Shown here in pieces: positions 44,827-56,462 of a DNA stretch of 64,000 nt; the stretch's first letter is position 1, and each line of letters starts with the position of its first letter. The stretch is from Dermatemys mawii (lineage: Eukaryota > Chordata > Testudines > Dermatemydidae). A model generated the notes under the pieces. That model was not told the origin of the DNA and ran no database searches. It was given only the letters and a program-made list of their open reading frames with translations. A program made the translations under genes and the position numbers. The stretch lies in contig ML677335.1 in NCBI GenBank assembly GCA_007922305.1, positions 38,508,642-38,572,641 on the forward strand. The letters run 5' to 3'.

Positions 44827-47800
44827 AACTCGATTGAGTGAAAATTTTATTTAAAGCATTTGTATTAATAATAATTTTTAATTCATTTTATATTAGAGGA
44901 CACTATTCCACTGTCAAAAACTGGCACAGTGTATGTTTGTGTGTGTATAAATAGATATATTTAGGATATATTCCTAATGTAGCGATCACTTGATCTACAA
45001 AGTAACGTTTTGCTGCATGGCAGTACTTCATCTGTTAGCACAGATATGTAAGCATGCCTTTTAAAAGCAAAACTATCCAGTGGTTGCACAATGATCCTTC
45101 CATCGGGGCTCATTTTAATCTATTATCTGTTCCAATACTATTGCCATTCTATTTCAGTGAGTGCTGAATACTTATGATGAAATTCGCTCTCATGCAGAAA
45201 GACAGCACAAAGCCAACATGCCTCTCAAGTCTCACTTAAGCTGTCTGAATTTTACTTTTGCTGAACATCTGCTTCTCAGCCAACAAGAATAGCGGGCACT
45301 AAGTACATCTCAGAGCCAGACACATTGTTCAGGAAACTTATTAATTTAAAAGCATCTAACTTCTGTGAATGCTGAACGGAGAATCCTTCAATTTGTAATC
45401 AGAAACCTTGACTTTAGGAAGATCTTTAAAGCTACTGAGTCACTGCTCTGGTAACAGCTGAAACTTACTTAGAGGGAAAATTATAGCAAACTTTACAGGA
45501 TATTGTCAAGTTTCTGCCTTGGCATTAACATCAGGAAAGGTATAGTTTGCTGAATGTAGTTAGTAATTTTAAACTTAGATGGTAATGATGGTATTATAGC
45601 AATATAATAATAACGATACCATAAAGCACTAGTATTGGTATGCTTATAGTAATACTAACTTTGACACGTCTGTAGAAGTAGAATATAAAGATAACAGGTG
45701 GCAATTACCTAGAGTACCATTAGTGGAATGGGAAAAAAGTCTCTGTCAATGGTGTTAAAACAGGCAAAATCAATTATTTTCCTCAGTTTGAGAAGCAACA
45801 GGAAAATCCATTTTAGTACAAGGCTTCTAATTTTCTTTGTTAAAAATGAATTTATTAGTTATGCTCAATGGCATATTGGCAACCCCATGAACATAAGTTC
45901 TCTATGGGCCTGATCCTAACCCCTCTATGAGCAATGGAAAGAGTCCCACTGCTGTCTCTGAGAGTTGGTGCAAACGCCATAGTCTCTAACACACGCACAG
46001 TATAAACAACAGCACTGCAAATTTTCCACATGCTTCAGGCCTGATTTGAAGAGAACATGCAAAAGGAGGAGATGGCAGTTCAGTCTTCACATCTATTCAG
46101 TCCTCCTCCCTACTCCTGAGACAACTAACTATTAAAATCAGTCAGTTGCTAGCAGTTATGATCATGACCCTTTATAATGTGGACTTCTGTCCTTTAGGAA
46201 CTCGACCAAGTCCATTAACTCATTTCACACACATGAAACATAGAAGAGCCATTTTGGGCAGAGTGGTCTTACTACCCTTGAGATTTCCAAATAGTGTGAT
46301 TCTGTTTTCCCTCCAGGTGCCACTAAAATTTTTAGTGATTGAGGGGCTTTCCATCAATCAAAGACCATCTTCAGGTAATTCTGTCCCCATGTCTTGTGTA
46401 GCCGTGAGATAGACTTTTTGATTTCCGAGCTAGAATGGTGATTTTATGTCCAATTTAATCACAGAGCCTCCTAGGGCATCCCTGTGTTGCAGAGATTTTT
46501 CAGATTCCAGCATTCAATAATTTATTTCATGAAACAGCTAAATACTCTTTATTTTAGAAATTTTTAGAAAAAATAGATTAAAGTATGTAATGATACTGTA
46601 AACTCTTGACACTTGCATTTTGGGAAGCAGACGTAGGGAGAAAATGATTTTTATTGCACTCTACCTTGAATCTCTTCCTGTCCAAATAAATAGATTCACC
46701 TCAAAACTTTTATATGCTTTAAACAATTAATCTTGTAACAAATTATGCTAAATCTTTGAAAAAATTCTTAAAATATAATTACACCATAACAATGCAAAGT
46801 GAATGGAAATGCAGTAATTTTACTTTTAATGAGTTCTGAACATCTACAGACAAAAAAAATATCAAAAAGCCTTGTAGTAAAAAAGCATAGACTTAATGGT
46901 TTCTTGAGTCCTTCAACTTAAAACCAGAGGTAAGACGCACAAAATAACTTCTAAACAAGCACTAATATTAGTTGAAATGTGGACATATGAGGGTAACTTA
47001 GAAATATAACCTGGGGAATAATTTTTAGTCACTAATGTATTTATTTCCTGTTTGCAAACTATTCACAAATGATTCATAATTTCCTCATATTTGTTACTCA
47101 ATATTATTTGCTGTAGATTATGCATGAGCAGGCCATTGTTAGTAATAAAAATTCTAGCTGTTAGAGCCTTTTGATTGAACACAACTGACATGGTACGTTT
47201 CCTGCCCCTTGGTTGGATGAATGCAACTCAAAGAATCAGGAATGAATACTTCAGTTTTATGAATTCAGAGTCCACTATCCATAAATATTTTGCAATATTT
47301 GCTTAAAATGCACTGTTTCGGTGAACATTCCTACTAGTAAATTTCTTCAGTAGAATATGTATATAAAGTGAACACAAAAAAGGCATAACCAGATTAAAAG
47401 TGAATGCATTTAAATATTCAAACTAATATATAGGGCAAATGTTTTGCTATTCATCCTGCTCTGTTTGGAACCCCAGAGGACCAACTTACTCTCTGTACAC
47501 TGGTATAAATCCAAAGTACCACTCTTCTTTGTATGATAATTCTAAATAATACATCACTAGAAATTTTCATAACCCCAATGCAGCAATTAGAACAGAGACC
47601 TTAAGATCAGAACAACACTTTATATGAGTAAAAGTGAGGCTATCAAAGTGAAAGAACAATCATGGTAAGATTAATATAGCTACTGTGCTATGAAAGACAA
47701 CCATGCCTAATTCATAATGCCAAGCGCATTGGGTCAGGTGAGTACATCACATATAGTATTGACATCTCAGGAAAATCAGTCTGTTAATTAATAATGCTAA

Positions 47801-48608
47801 TGGACTACTGTTCCTTCCCATTGGGGTTGCATTCTTCAGATGACAGAGAAAAGAAAACAAGCAATACAAAATCTTGTGTAATATTAACCAGGCCATTGCA
47901 CATCATTTAACCTCAATAGTGACCCCACTATATCTCATTTGTAGGAATGGTTGGCCTGGAATACTGGGGGTGCTTATTTGAAGTCTGCAATAGGACATAA
48001 ACAATGGTGTACTCCTGAAAGTGATTGCTCACCAACAAAAGTTCAGTGTGGCTTTTAAATTCCCTTTAAAATTCTTGAGCCCAACGATGCATCTCTTACT
48101 ATATGTTTTTACAGTACCTAGCACACCAAATGTTGGTTGGGATTGCTAGATACTATGGTTATACCAATCCAATAAATAAATAACAATGAGATTTTATGGG
48201 CCAGTTTTGCATACCTTAGATGTTCAGCTAGTTTTGTGTGCTTATTTAAAATCGAGCCAAATAACTAACCAACTTGAGATTCAACGTTCAGTATTAAAAT
48301 ATTACAATGCAACTGTGTAGAGCTCTATATTAAAGAGTTTTTGTGTATTCTTGGCTCATAACTCATCTCTAAGATTCTCCTCAGGTATTAAACTTGATAT
48401 AGAATCCCTTGGTGTGGGAATTCCCCATTGTTCCCCCATCACACACCTCAATTTTAAAGTAAACCATTTGGCCATTGTTGAGTCCTAAACGTTCTCTGAG
48501 TGGGATGTCAGTGACAAGATTGCAAACACTGCGAAGAGGAAAAGTGCCTTTATTCTTCCCTGTAGAAATGTCTAGATAGCAGCTAGTTAACTCAAAATAT
48601 CTTTCTAG
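44827..48608. other. Repeat-poor stretch
   Basis: Nearly 3.8 kb with no clear transposon except a short folded piece near 45906-45960 (GGGCCTGATCC). It is AT-rich, with no exon flanked by splice signals. This is the longest repeat-poor block in the window and the best place to look for conserved noncoding elements. Confidence 0.5.
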
Positions 48609-48675
48609 TATATCTATCTATCTATCTATATCTTTCTAGTGTGTGTGCGTATATATATATATATATATATATATT
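48609..48675. repeat. Microsatellite (TATC)n then (TA)n
   Basis: TATCTATC units occupy about 48609-48632, a GTGTGTG step follows near 48640, and a TA run covers about 48650-48675. Confidence 0.9.
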
Positions 48676-49088
48676 TCTAATAGCAAGAAGAACTGTCAGT
48701 AACAAAACATGAAAGTCAGAGAGAGTGCATTATGCTGACCAGTCCATTTTAGTCTTGCTTTGAACAACAAATGGTGGAGCCAGTGGTTAACTACTGCTCT
48801 TAACATTTTATAGACATATCCCAGGGCTTGTAATAAACGCATAACCTCCTGCAGTGAATGGTATCCATTATTTGTTGAAGCATCACTTCTCATATAGCCT
48901 GGAAAGGGAAAAGACAGGCTATACACGAGTAATGATGTTAAAGCACATAATCACAGACAGGCCAAGTTAGAGCTGTATATCTAGAATGACATGTTGTTCT
49001 TAAAGGCACACTGTCAACATAAGACTCATTTTTTAAAAAATAAATCCTTACTTGTCTGGTGCTTAAATCAGGAGACTGGAACTTAACT

Positions 49089-49395
49089 TAGGCGATGCCT
49101 ACATTGTGAGCGAGCCATGTGATTTTGTTGGTCATATGCACATTTTTGTGGTAGTTCAGTGAGAGTTAGCATGGGTGTAAATAGTATAGCTGTGGCAGGC
49201 CTGGCTGTGGTGGTGCATACATACCCACTAGTTTCAGGAGCATTTGTAGTTGGCACAGCTAAGTGTGCCATCACTGCACATGCCACTGGGGCCACACTAC
49301 TGTTTATACTTGCATTAGCTCTCATTTAGCTACCTGAGTCTGTGTACACGAGCAAGGGACTCACATCCTTAGCTTGCAGTATAGACAAAGCCTTA
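49089..49395. mobile_element. TIR element, TCTACA type, about 307 bp
   Basis: TAGGCGATGCCTACATTGTG at the left and AGTATAGACAAAGCCTTA at the right form diverged inverted ends. The interior has GAGCGAGCC, TGGTTGGCACA-like and GTGTACACGAGCAAG pieces. It is probably an old member of the TCTACAC-type MITE group. Confidence 0.6.
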
Positions 49396-49639
49396 CTCAC
49401 ACTTTACATTAAGTTTCCATTTAAACATGGTTTCTAGCAGTCTAATAAGTGATTCATAGATGTTTAAAACACATTATAGACATGAGTAACATGTTACGGT
49501 CATAGACATTTGTTGACGGATGTAGGCACATGGCTATAAGCAACCTTTTGATATGCTGAACTCTATAACAATGGATGAACCATTAAAACATCTACTAACC
49601 ACTTATTAATCCTTCATAAATTATAAATGAAACTGTTGG

Positions 49640-49745
49640 CTCTGTCACTGACTTGCTGTGTAACCTTGTGCATATCACTTAACATTTCTTTGCCTCAACT
49701 TACCCAGCTACAAAATGAAAAAACATCTAACATGAGAAGTTATGA
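49640..49745 (+). mobile_element. MIR core, plus strand
   Basis: GGCTCTGTCACTGACTTGC, TGTGTAACCTTGTGCATATC, ACTTAACATTTC and TGCCTCAACTTACCC follow the MIR order. The tRNA head is missing or lost. Confidence 0.85.
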
Positions 49746-49764
49746 GCTTGATGCAGAAGTCACT

Positions 49765-49826
49765 GGAGGCCAAATGAGATGATCATAATGGTTCCTTCTG
49801 GCCTTAAAATCTATACATGTAACTAC
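49765..49826 (+). mobile_element. CR1 3' end, plus strand
   Basis: AGATGATCATAATGGTTCC then TTCTGGCCTTAAAATCTATAC is the typical plus-strand end of a sauropsid CR1 (TGGCCTTAAAATCTATGA type). Only about 60 bp remain, directly after a MIR. Confidence 0.75.
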
Positions 49827-49967
49827 CTCACAAAGTTTTGTGAGACTGAATTCTTGTAAAATAATTGGACATCCTTGAAACCTATTGTCTAGGTAACTAA
49901 CATATTATTGTAACATATTTATTATGTATTGAAAGTAAGCAGACAAGCCAGGCAGAATAGGAGGAAA

Positions 49968-50200
49968 GACATTATCTCCACTTCACTCACAAGAAATTGA
50001 GGCACAGAAAGATTAAGGGTCTGATTTTCCAAAAAGCTAACCACCCATACGTTCCCCATTAACTAAACATAGAGCTGTGAGTATGAAGCAGCTCTGAAGA
50101 AAAGTCTGGCCTAAAGAGACTTGCAAAGAGTTTCACAGGAAGTCTGTGGCAGAACCCAAATTTCCTACATCGCACCCCAGTGTCTTTACCACAAGCCTAT
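49968..50200 (-). mobile_element. MIR SINE split by an insertion, minus strand
   Basis: The first part (49968-50018) reads CTCACAAGAAATTGAGGCAC and AGAAAGATTAAG. The second (50117-50200) reads GACTTGCAAAGAGTTTCAC, TCTGTGGCAGAACCC and CACCCCAGTG. Together they are one reverse-complement MIR. About 95 bp of a palindromic element (50019-50112) separate them. Confidence 0.8.
50019..50112. mobile_element. Palindromic element inserted in a MIR
   Basis: It starts GGTCTGATTTTCC and ends GAAAAGTCTGGCC, so the ends are inverted repeats. The centre has CCATACGTTCCCCATTAAC. The flanks TTAAG and TAAAG hint at a short target duplication. Its position inside a MIR shows that this family moved. Confidence 0.75.
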
Positions 50201-50923
50201 CCTTCCCCTCTTCACAAATGCCAGAAGTGAATTTAGTCAAAAAGGGGGTCTAAAACCACCTAACCTTTGGGGTATCTTGGACAAATTTCTTCACATCCTC
50301 CCCATTAGCTTTTTGTCTCTGGTATTGCCAACTCCAAATGCTAAAAAAAAATCACAAGTCTAGTTACAAAAGAATATTTTTTAAAAAATAATGCATTGGG
50401 AATTCTTTTTATTTGCCTTCTGGTTAATGACTTGGGGTTCACATTGATCCAGCTTTTTCTCTGTTACCATGGGAGCAAGACACACTTTGTAAACTTAACA
50501 AATATCGCAAAACTCAGGATAAAAATCATTATAGTTAGCAACGTTGTATCCTTTCCCTCGTTCTTGATCCCACGATCTTTTCCCAACTGAAGCAGTCTAG
50601 GAATCTGGCAATAATAAACCAGCTCCTGCTCTGTAGATGATTTGCTCAGTATTCAAGTTCCTGATCCCAGGAGGATCCAAGAACCTTGCCTTTAACATCC
50701 CTCCTAGGTAGAAAAGGCTCTCCTCACCTGATTTTTACTACATTCCATGAGAACACCATCTGTCCTGGCACAACCAGCTTTGCTTCTAGGCAGACCCTGG
50801 AAATGCAAAGAGGCCAAAAAGGGGGGAAAAAAATACCTGCATTGTTTTGAATCTCAAAAAAGCTTTGATTTGGGTTTGGCTCAGGTGCTGGGCAAAGTTT
50901 CACATGGAGTGCATGTCTTATAC
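50201..50923. other. No gene seen
   Basis: No exon or repeat is supported before the hAT element at 50924. Confidence 0.5.
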
Positions 50924-51132
50924 CAGGCCTGCACAACATGCGGCCCGGGGGCCAGATGCAGCCCACACGGGCTCACTGTGCGGCCCGTGGGGGTAAGTAG
51001 GGGTGGGCCAAGCCGAGCGGTGGGGTGGGGGGAAGTGGATGGGGGGGGGGGGCGAGGGCGGAACTCTTTGGCCTTCAGCTGTTTTTTTTGCAGTAATATG
51101 GCCCTCGCTGCTTTCCGAGTTGTGCAGGCCTG
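50924..51132. mobile_element. hAT-type element with perfect target duplication
   Basis: The ends CAGGCCTGCACAAC and GTTGTGCAGGCCTG are perfect 14-bp inverted repeats. The flanks are both TCTTATAC, a perfect 8-bp duplication. The interior is GC-rich (CGGCCCGGGGGCC, TGTGCGGCCCGTGG) with a G run near 51040-51050 and a T run near 51080. At 209 bp it has no transposase. It is one of the youngest-looking insertions in the window. Confidence 0.95.
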
Positions 51133-51576
51133 TCTTATACTGTCCAGACTGGTTTGCATTTCCCTTCATGTGATATTAATGAGTAACAAGGGAACCTGAA
51201 ACTCTATCTAAATTGTGTGCACATTTGGGTTAGTTTATCTGAGTCTGAAGAAAGATTAGTAATTGGGAACTTCATCTCTACTGAAATGTGGAGTTGCATT
51301 AACAGTCATCTATATAATGCTAAATTGCTAAACTTGTCCCTGTGATTCTCAGATATCTGGATACATTTGAGTCCTCTCTCAAACAATTAAACTGAACACT
51401 TAAGCTGCAGCAGAACAGAAAAGGAACCAAAGTCACTTTTCAGATTTAAGCAAAAAACCAAACCAAACCAAAAAACCCCCCACCCTCCTGTACTGTGCTA
51501 TACATACTAGAGACACTGGTTTTAAAACTTCTAAGAGTGAGTCAAACATATGGTTTTCCCTAATAAGACATCCTAC
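51133..51576. other. No gene seen
   Basis: AT-rich sequence with an A/C-rich run near 51452-51484. No feature is supported. Confidence 0.5.
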
Positions 51577-51774
51577 GACTTGCCTACAAGGGGGAAATGG
51601 ACCAGCAACGTTATTCTAGAATAGCTCCATGCGTGAATGTATTAGTCTGGAATGAAAGTGACTTAATTTGGAAGAGACTGTCCACATGAGGACCTATTCC
51701 AGAATAGCTGTTGTAGAATATCTTATTCTGCCATAGGTATGCCAATCAATTTCCCACTGTAAACAAGGCCTTAG
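51577..51774. mobile_element. Possible TIR element, CTTGCCTACA type
   Basis: GACTTGCCTACAAGGGGG at the left and CTGTAAACAAGGCCTTAG at the right are weak inverted ends. AGAATAGCTCCATGC and CAGAATAGCTGTTG in the interior are repeated. Confidence 0.45.
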
Positions 51775-52522
51775 GTTTCATGGACTTTTATCAGATTATG
51801 AAATCCCATTTACTCGCCTGTCTCACTTGAAAGACATAGTGAAGTGACTCTTGCTTATTCCATCACCTTTATATATTTCCATCCAAACATATAGAAGTAT
51901 ACTTGGAAACTCGCAGTTCCAAGTGAAATATCATTATTAGGAATTATTTAAATTTAATTATTTCTTCAAAGGGTTTCTTCTTAAAAGGTTTAGTGTAACT
52001 TGTTTCCTATCGAGAGGAAAAAACTTCTAAAGCTAAGCTGTCTGATTTATTGGCTAGTTCCTAAATATACAGATTATTAAATTGTCTTGTTTGCAAGAAA
52101 AATGATGACATCTGGTCATACAATGTTCAAATTTATTTTTAATTTTGTTGATGAATGAAGGTTAAGCAGCCGGATATTGCCAGGTCTTTTCAGGCAGTTA
52201 TTTCTATAGGATTTTAGACTGGACTTTCCATAAACGGGTGACCATGTCTTCTCCAGACTTCTTCACCCAGACAAGGCCATGTGAGCTTCTTCAGAAATGA
52301 TCTAGTGTTTTGTATTTTTATTGGATATGGAAGACTGGGAGCTGAAGAGTTCCCACACTCCGGTTATCTTATTTTCCCTTTTTTCTATTTTTGTCTTTTG
52401 TTTTGATTAGCTGGCAGATATCCTAGCCTTTTAGTTTTTTGATTTTAGAGTATGAAAGTGTGATTGCATGTGTGCATAGGAGCAGAATCACCTGCAGAGT
52501 CCAGGAAAGGCACCAGGCACTG
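51775..52522. other. No gene seen
   Basis: AT-rich sequence with no exon or repeat supported. Confidence 0.5.
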
Positions 52523-53222
52523 AAGGCTTGGTTACATTTACAGCTTTATAGCGGTTTTGGTTATACCCACCTTCAGATATGGCTCCAGGGATAGCGCTCC
52601 AGCGTGTCCACACTCACAGCCACAACCACACTGGTGTGGCCACATTTGTGGCACTTGCAGCAGCACAGGGAGTGGTGCATTATGGGCAGCTATCCCAGCA
52701 TTCAGCTGGGTGCAACGTACTTTTCAAACGAGGGAGGTAAGGAGGAGTGTGCTGTGTGTATGCAGAGGGAGAGAGCGAGTGGATTTTTGGCATGGTGAGA
52801 GTGTGTCAGCAAACTGTCTTTGAAATACAAAGCCTGCTACTCTTCTCCTTCTCACATGCTCACAAAGTAAACATTTACATTGTTGTTTTGCCGAGTTACA
52901 GCTAAGCTCTGAAAACATACCTCCGCATTCCTCCAGCCAAGTTCAAAACAAAGGGAAGAGAGGCTTAATTGGCTTAAATAGCTTAGGGGCGGTTCCAGAG
53001 ATCACTCAAAGGGCTGTATTGTTTCTATCTGTTTACACTGGAGCTAAAGCATAGCACCCAATATGCTATAGCTGTTAATCTTCTGGCAAGGAGGATTACC
53101 AGGATCGGTATAACCATGGATTTATAGAGCTCTATGTGCCTCGCCAGTCTGGATGGGTACTGAGTTATAGTGCTCCTGGCAGCTTTATAGCACTATAAAG
53201 TGCGAGTGTAATCAAGCCCAAA
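52523..53222. mobile_element. TIR element of about 700 bp
   Basis: AAGGCTTGGTTACATTTAC at the left pairs with AGTGTAATCAAGCCC at the right. Inner GCTTTATAG blocks also occur on both sides (52540 and 53182). It contains GTGCATTATGGGCAGC, a ZNF143-like half motif. No transposase frame is intact. The two frames near 52.56-52.82 kb are shadows. Confidence 0.75.
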
Positions 53223-53740
53223 GTTTTAACAGGGCTCAAACATAGTTTCAAAGATACTTGGGAAAATGTGTTCAGTATTTTGTCTTTAAAGTATCCTACG
53301 ACCCTTAGGGCTGTCAGTTGTGAACTGCTAAACTAGAGACATCAAAGCTTCCACTTAACAGAGCGCACTTTGAAGGCCTGCGTTCTAATATCTCTGTTGG
53401 GAGGCAGGTGTGATGGAAAGGGATAGCCACCACAATAGACCTGAAATTTAAGGAGGAAGCTTTATAACTGGCTCTGAGTCTATGGTTCAGACATTAGATA
53501 ATTTGAATTAAGTATCAAAATATTCAACCAGCTTCAAATTATAGGATTGATTTCCTTGGGTAAAATTCTTTAGTTGGGGTTTGTAACCTAGATGGATAGC
53601 AACCTCCTTAGAGCCATGCTTGGAATTGATAAGGATGGATTATTTGTTTTAGTCACCCAATGATTTAATTTCAATTGAGAGTAACTTATTGATTTGACCT
53701 TCTTAAAAATTTTCATTTGATAGGTGTATTGTTTTAATCT
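53223..53740. other. No gene seen
   Basis: Sequence between two TIR elements. No feature is supported. Confidence 0.5.
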
Positions 53741-53944
53741 TAGGGTATGTCTACACGGCCCTGCAGTTCGGATGATGGTGGGGATGGGGTGAGGGTGGGG
53801 GAGAGAGGGAAATAGTAGTGTGCATCAAAGGGCTGTACTGCAACTCCCCTGTTGGACATTGCAGGCGTGAACTAAAAGGTTCCTAGTTCACATGAATGTA
53901 AGCCTCCTCAAATAGGACTGTGAGGTAGTGTAGACAAGCCTTCA
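53741..53944. mobile_element. TIR element, TATGTCTACAC type
   Basis: TAGGGTATGTCTACACGGCC at the left and GTAGTGTAGACAAGCCTTCA at the right are inverted ends. The interior has a G-rich GATGGTGGGGATGGGG stretch. It shares its terminus with 32599-32632. Confidence 0.8.
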
Positions 53945-54955
53945 TCAGTTTAAGGTTTGTTAACGAGCTTGGTTTTGGTGCTGGTTTTTTATTTTATTAT
54001 TGTATAATAGCTTTCATAAAATGTATAAAACTGCTACTGAGTCATATTTATTTCAATAAGCAACTGGGGTCCAAAACCTTAGAGGAGTTGAGTAGGCATT
54101 AGACGATCAACCTAAAAGCGTGACCTGCTTCCCGTAATTAGCCTTTGGTTTTCATCTAGTGTAACATTATAGCACCCATCCCTCCCCCTGCATTCTTCTG
54201 AATACTACTTCAGTGTGAGCACTTCTACTGATGTGGTAAGGAAAAGTAAGAAAGGACTCAAATGCCAGACTTGGAAATCAAATATCTGCATTAAGCTTTC
54301 TTTTGTCTTGCACTTTGCCACCCAAGACCACACATTCTCTAAAATACACCAGAAATTGATATATTTAGCTCATAGGATGCTAAAGAAACAAAACCGTGGG
54401 TATCAGAAGGATTCATATTTTGCATACAACCAATTGCCTCAGGCCACTAGAGGCTACTGCAGGCTAGTAGTAATACAAATCTTCCAGACTGTTCTGTCAG
54501 TTATCAAAGTGTGTGTGGGTAGCTGGAAGTGGGGTAGGGGTAGAGAGGAAGGAGGCTATCAAAACTAGGAATGTGAGAAATTAAACATAGGGACATAGAT
54601 GAGTTTTAAGAATGTGCATCTACTCAAAGAGATTTCTGTCAAGGCTAAAACAATGGCATTTGCTAAAAGTTTCAACTAAATGTTTTGTAATTTTTTTTAA
54701 AAAAAACAAGTAGAATTCTGGGTAATCTTTTGTCTGCAGTTTCAGAGCAATATTCAGAGTTTTCTTCACCCTTCCCCGAAACACACCCCCACAAAACAAA
54801 CAAACAAATCAAACAAAAACCTTGTTCTGTTTGTACGGTATTTTCACAGACAAAGAACTCTCCTATGAACCAATTCACTGTTTCCTTGAGCCTTTTACAA
54901 TCATTTATACCAGTGCACAGTCAGTGCAAGGTGCTACTGGTCAGAATGGGAGCAT
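53945..54955. other. No gene seen
   Basis: Frames of 109-117 codons occur on the plus strand but lack domains, splice sites or coding-like composition. Confidence 0.45.
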
Positions 54956-55009
54956 TTCATATCCATTTTGCACTCACACTGCACTTGTGTAAATGGCTCC
55001 ACATGGTAC
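54956..55009 (+). repeat. Short dispersed motif, copy 3 of 3
   Basis: ATATCCATTTTGCACTCACA then CTTGTGTAAATGGCTCC shares the core of 2887-2940 and 13335-13400. Confidence 0.45.
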
Positions 55010-56462
55010 ACAGCAATGAGGGAAGCCAGTCCACATATCTTTTTATTCCCTTTCTTTAAGATTAGATATTTCTAAAGCTAGAATACTTTACATTAACTCA
55101 AAGGGAAAATTAACTTACACTAACTAAGATCTAGGCTGATTTGCTCAGTACCTCTGTAAATCAGGCCATTACTATATAAACAGATGGGGAGGGGCAGTGT
55201 AATTGCAGTTTGGTGGTAGGTTTGATGATATTCCCATCTGGGATATGATTTTAGGCCTTTGGCCAATGAAGGTAAAAGTAATACATAAGTAGTATTGTCC
55301 AGCAATTCGTGGAATGCATCTAGTGTTGGCTCTTAAAGGAACTGCTATTTAGTCACAGATACAGACTGCTGTAGACAGTGGGATGGCACACAACACGATA
55401 AAAGATGGGAGAAATGTAAAAGCCACTGCCCCAAAAGAAAAGAGAAGAATTGTCACTGCAAGCTTAGCATTTTGTACCCAAAGAGTCTATAAAAGACACA
55501 GTTTCTCTATCAGTTTTTAAAAAGAGATTTCATTTGCATATTGGAAACTTTACTGGATGACTTTTCCAAATCATAAACTGGCTCTCCCCTTGGGCTTGAA
55601 CAGCACCCAGGACCCAGCTAAGTGGGGATACAGTTCTGACCGGGGCCTTGGGGCACTACCATAATATAATTTAATAACCCAGTTACAACAATAAGTTTCA
55701 CTAGTACTAGTTGAGCCTTCAGTTACGTCCTGCAAACTGTTACTCTTTACTGAGGCAATTAGTCCCATTGATTTTTTGATGACTGTATGCTCTGAATTAC
55801 TAAATTCTGCTATTCCCCAGAGTTCCCAATTCACTCATCTAAGGCAGTTAATATTTTCTCTACATATTTTGTTGTCCCATTCAGTGTCACTCCCCATTTT
55901 CAAGATATACAAGTTAACCTGGGCCAGATATGCAGAAGTGGCAAGAGGTCCGCCTTAATACTCTTGAGCGCCAGAGCTTGTCAGAGTGATGCTAGAGAGT
56001 GGAAGAGAAAGCAGAACTCCACTTGGGCAGGAATTTGTCATTACACTGTGGCTTTTGGCATCAAGAGGCCTCAATGCAGCTGCATATCCCTTTTGGTGAA
56101 TTCCCAGTGGCAAAGGGCAGGCACAGAGCAGCTGCCTCGACTGAAATTCCTCTAGTGGATGTCACGGGCATATCAGGGGTGGGTCAGAGGCAGGAGTAGG
56201 TGGGAAAGAGGTGTCCAGAACAGACCTACACACCAGTGATTTCCCACGGCTGTAAGACTGTTAGAGGCTATAATAGTGGGAAGTGGGCTGGCTACCCTAG
56301 CTTGCACCAGCGGCAAATCAGCCCCCAAAATACGGTTGGTGCAGGCCACCTCCCCTGGGACTTGATTTGGAGGCTGAAGACATCATAGCTGAAAATCTCT
56401 TTCCCATTAAGGTCCACTTTCCCTCTTTATTTTCCACATCCATGCTGAGTCAGTCATATCCA
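55010..56462. other. No gene seen upstream of the CR1
   Basis: Single-copy-looking sequence. Frames near 55.96-56.39 kb have no domain or splice support. The open frame that runs into the CR1 begins at 56367, but its first 32 residues do not look like CR1. Confidence 0.5.

Noticed and set aside
50747..51199. Frames of 83-150 codons on both strands, Pro/Gly-rich
   Set aside because: They read through the GC-rich hAT element at 50924-51132.
53741..53944. G-rich stretch as a possible G-quadruplex promoter
   Set aside because: It lies inside a TIR element with no transcript evidence nearby; no regulatory role can be supported.
56367..56462. N-terminal extension of the CR1 open frame
   Set aside because: The first 32 residues do not resemble CR1; the frame simply continues into flanking sequence upstream of the 5' truncation point.
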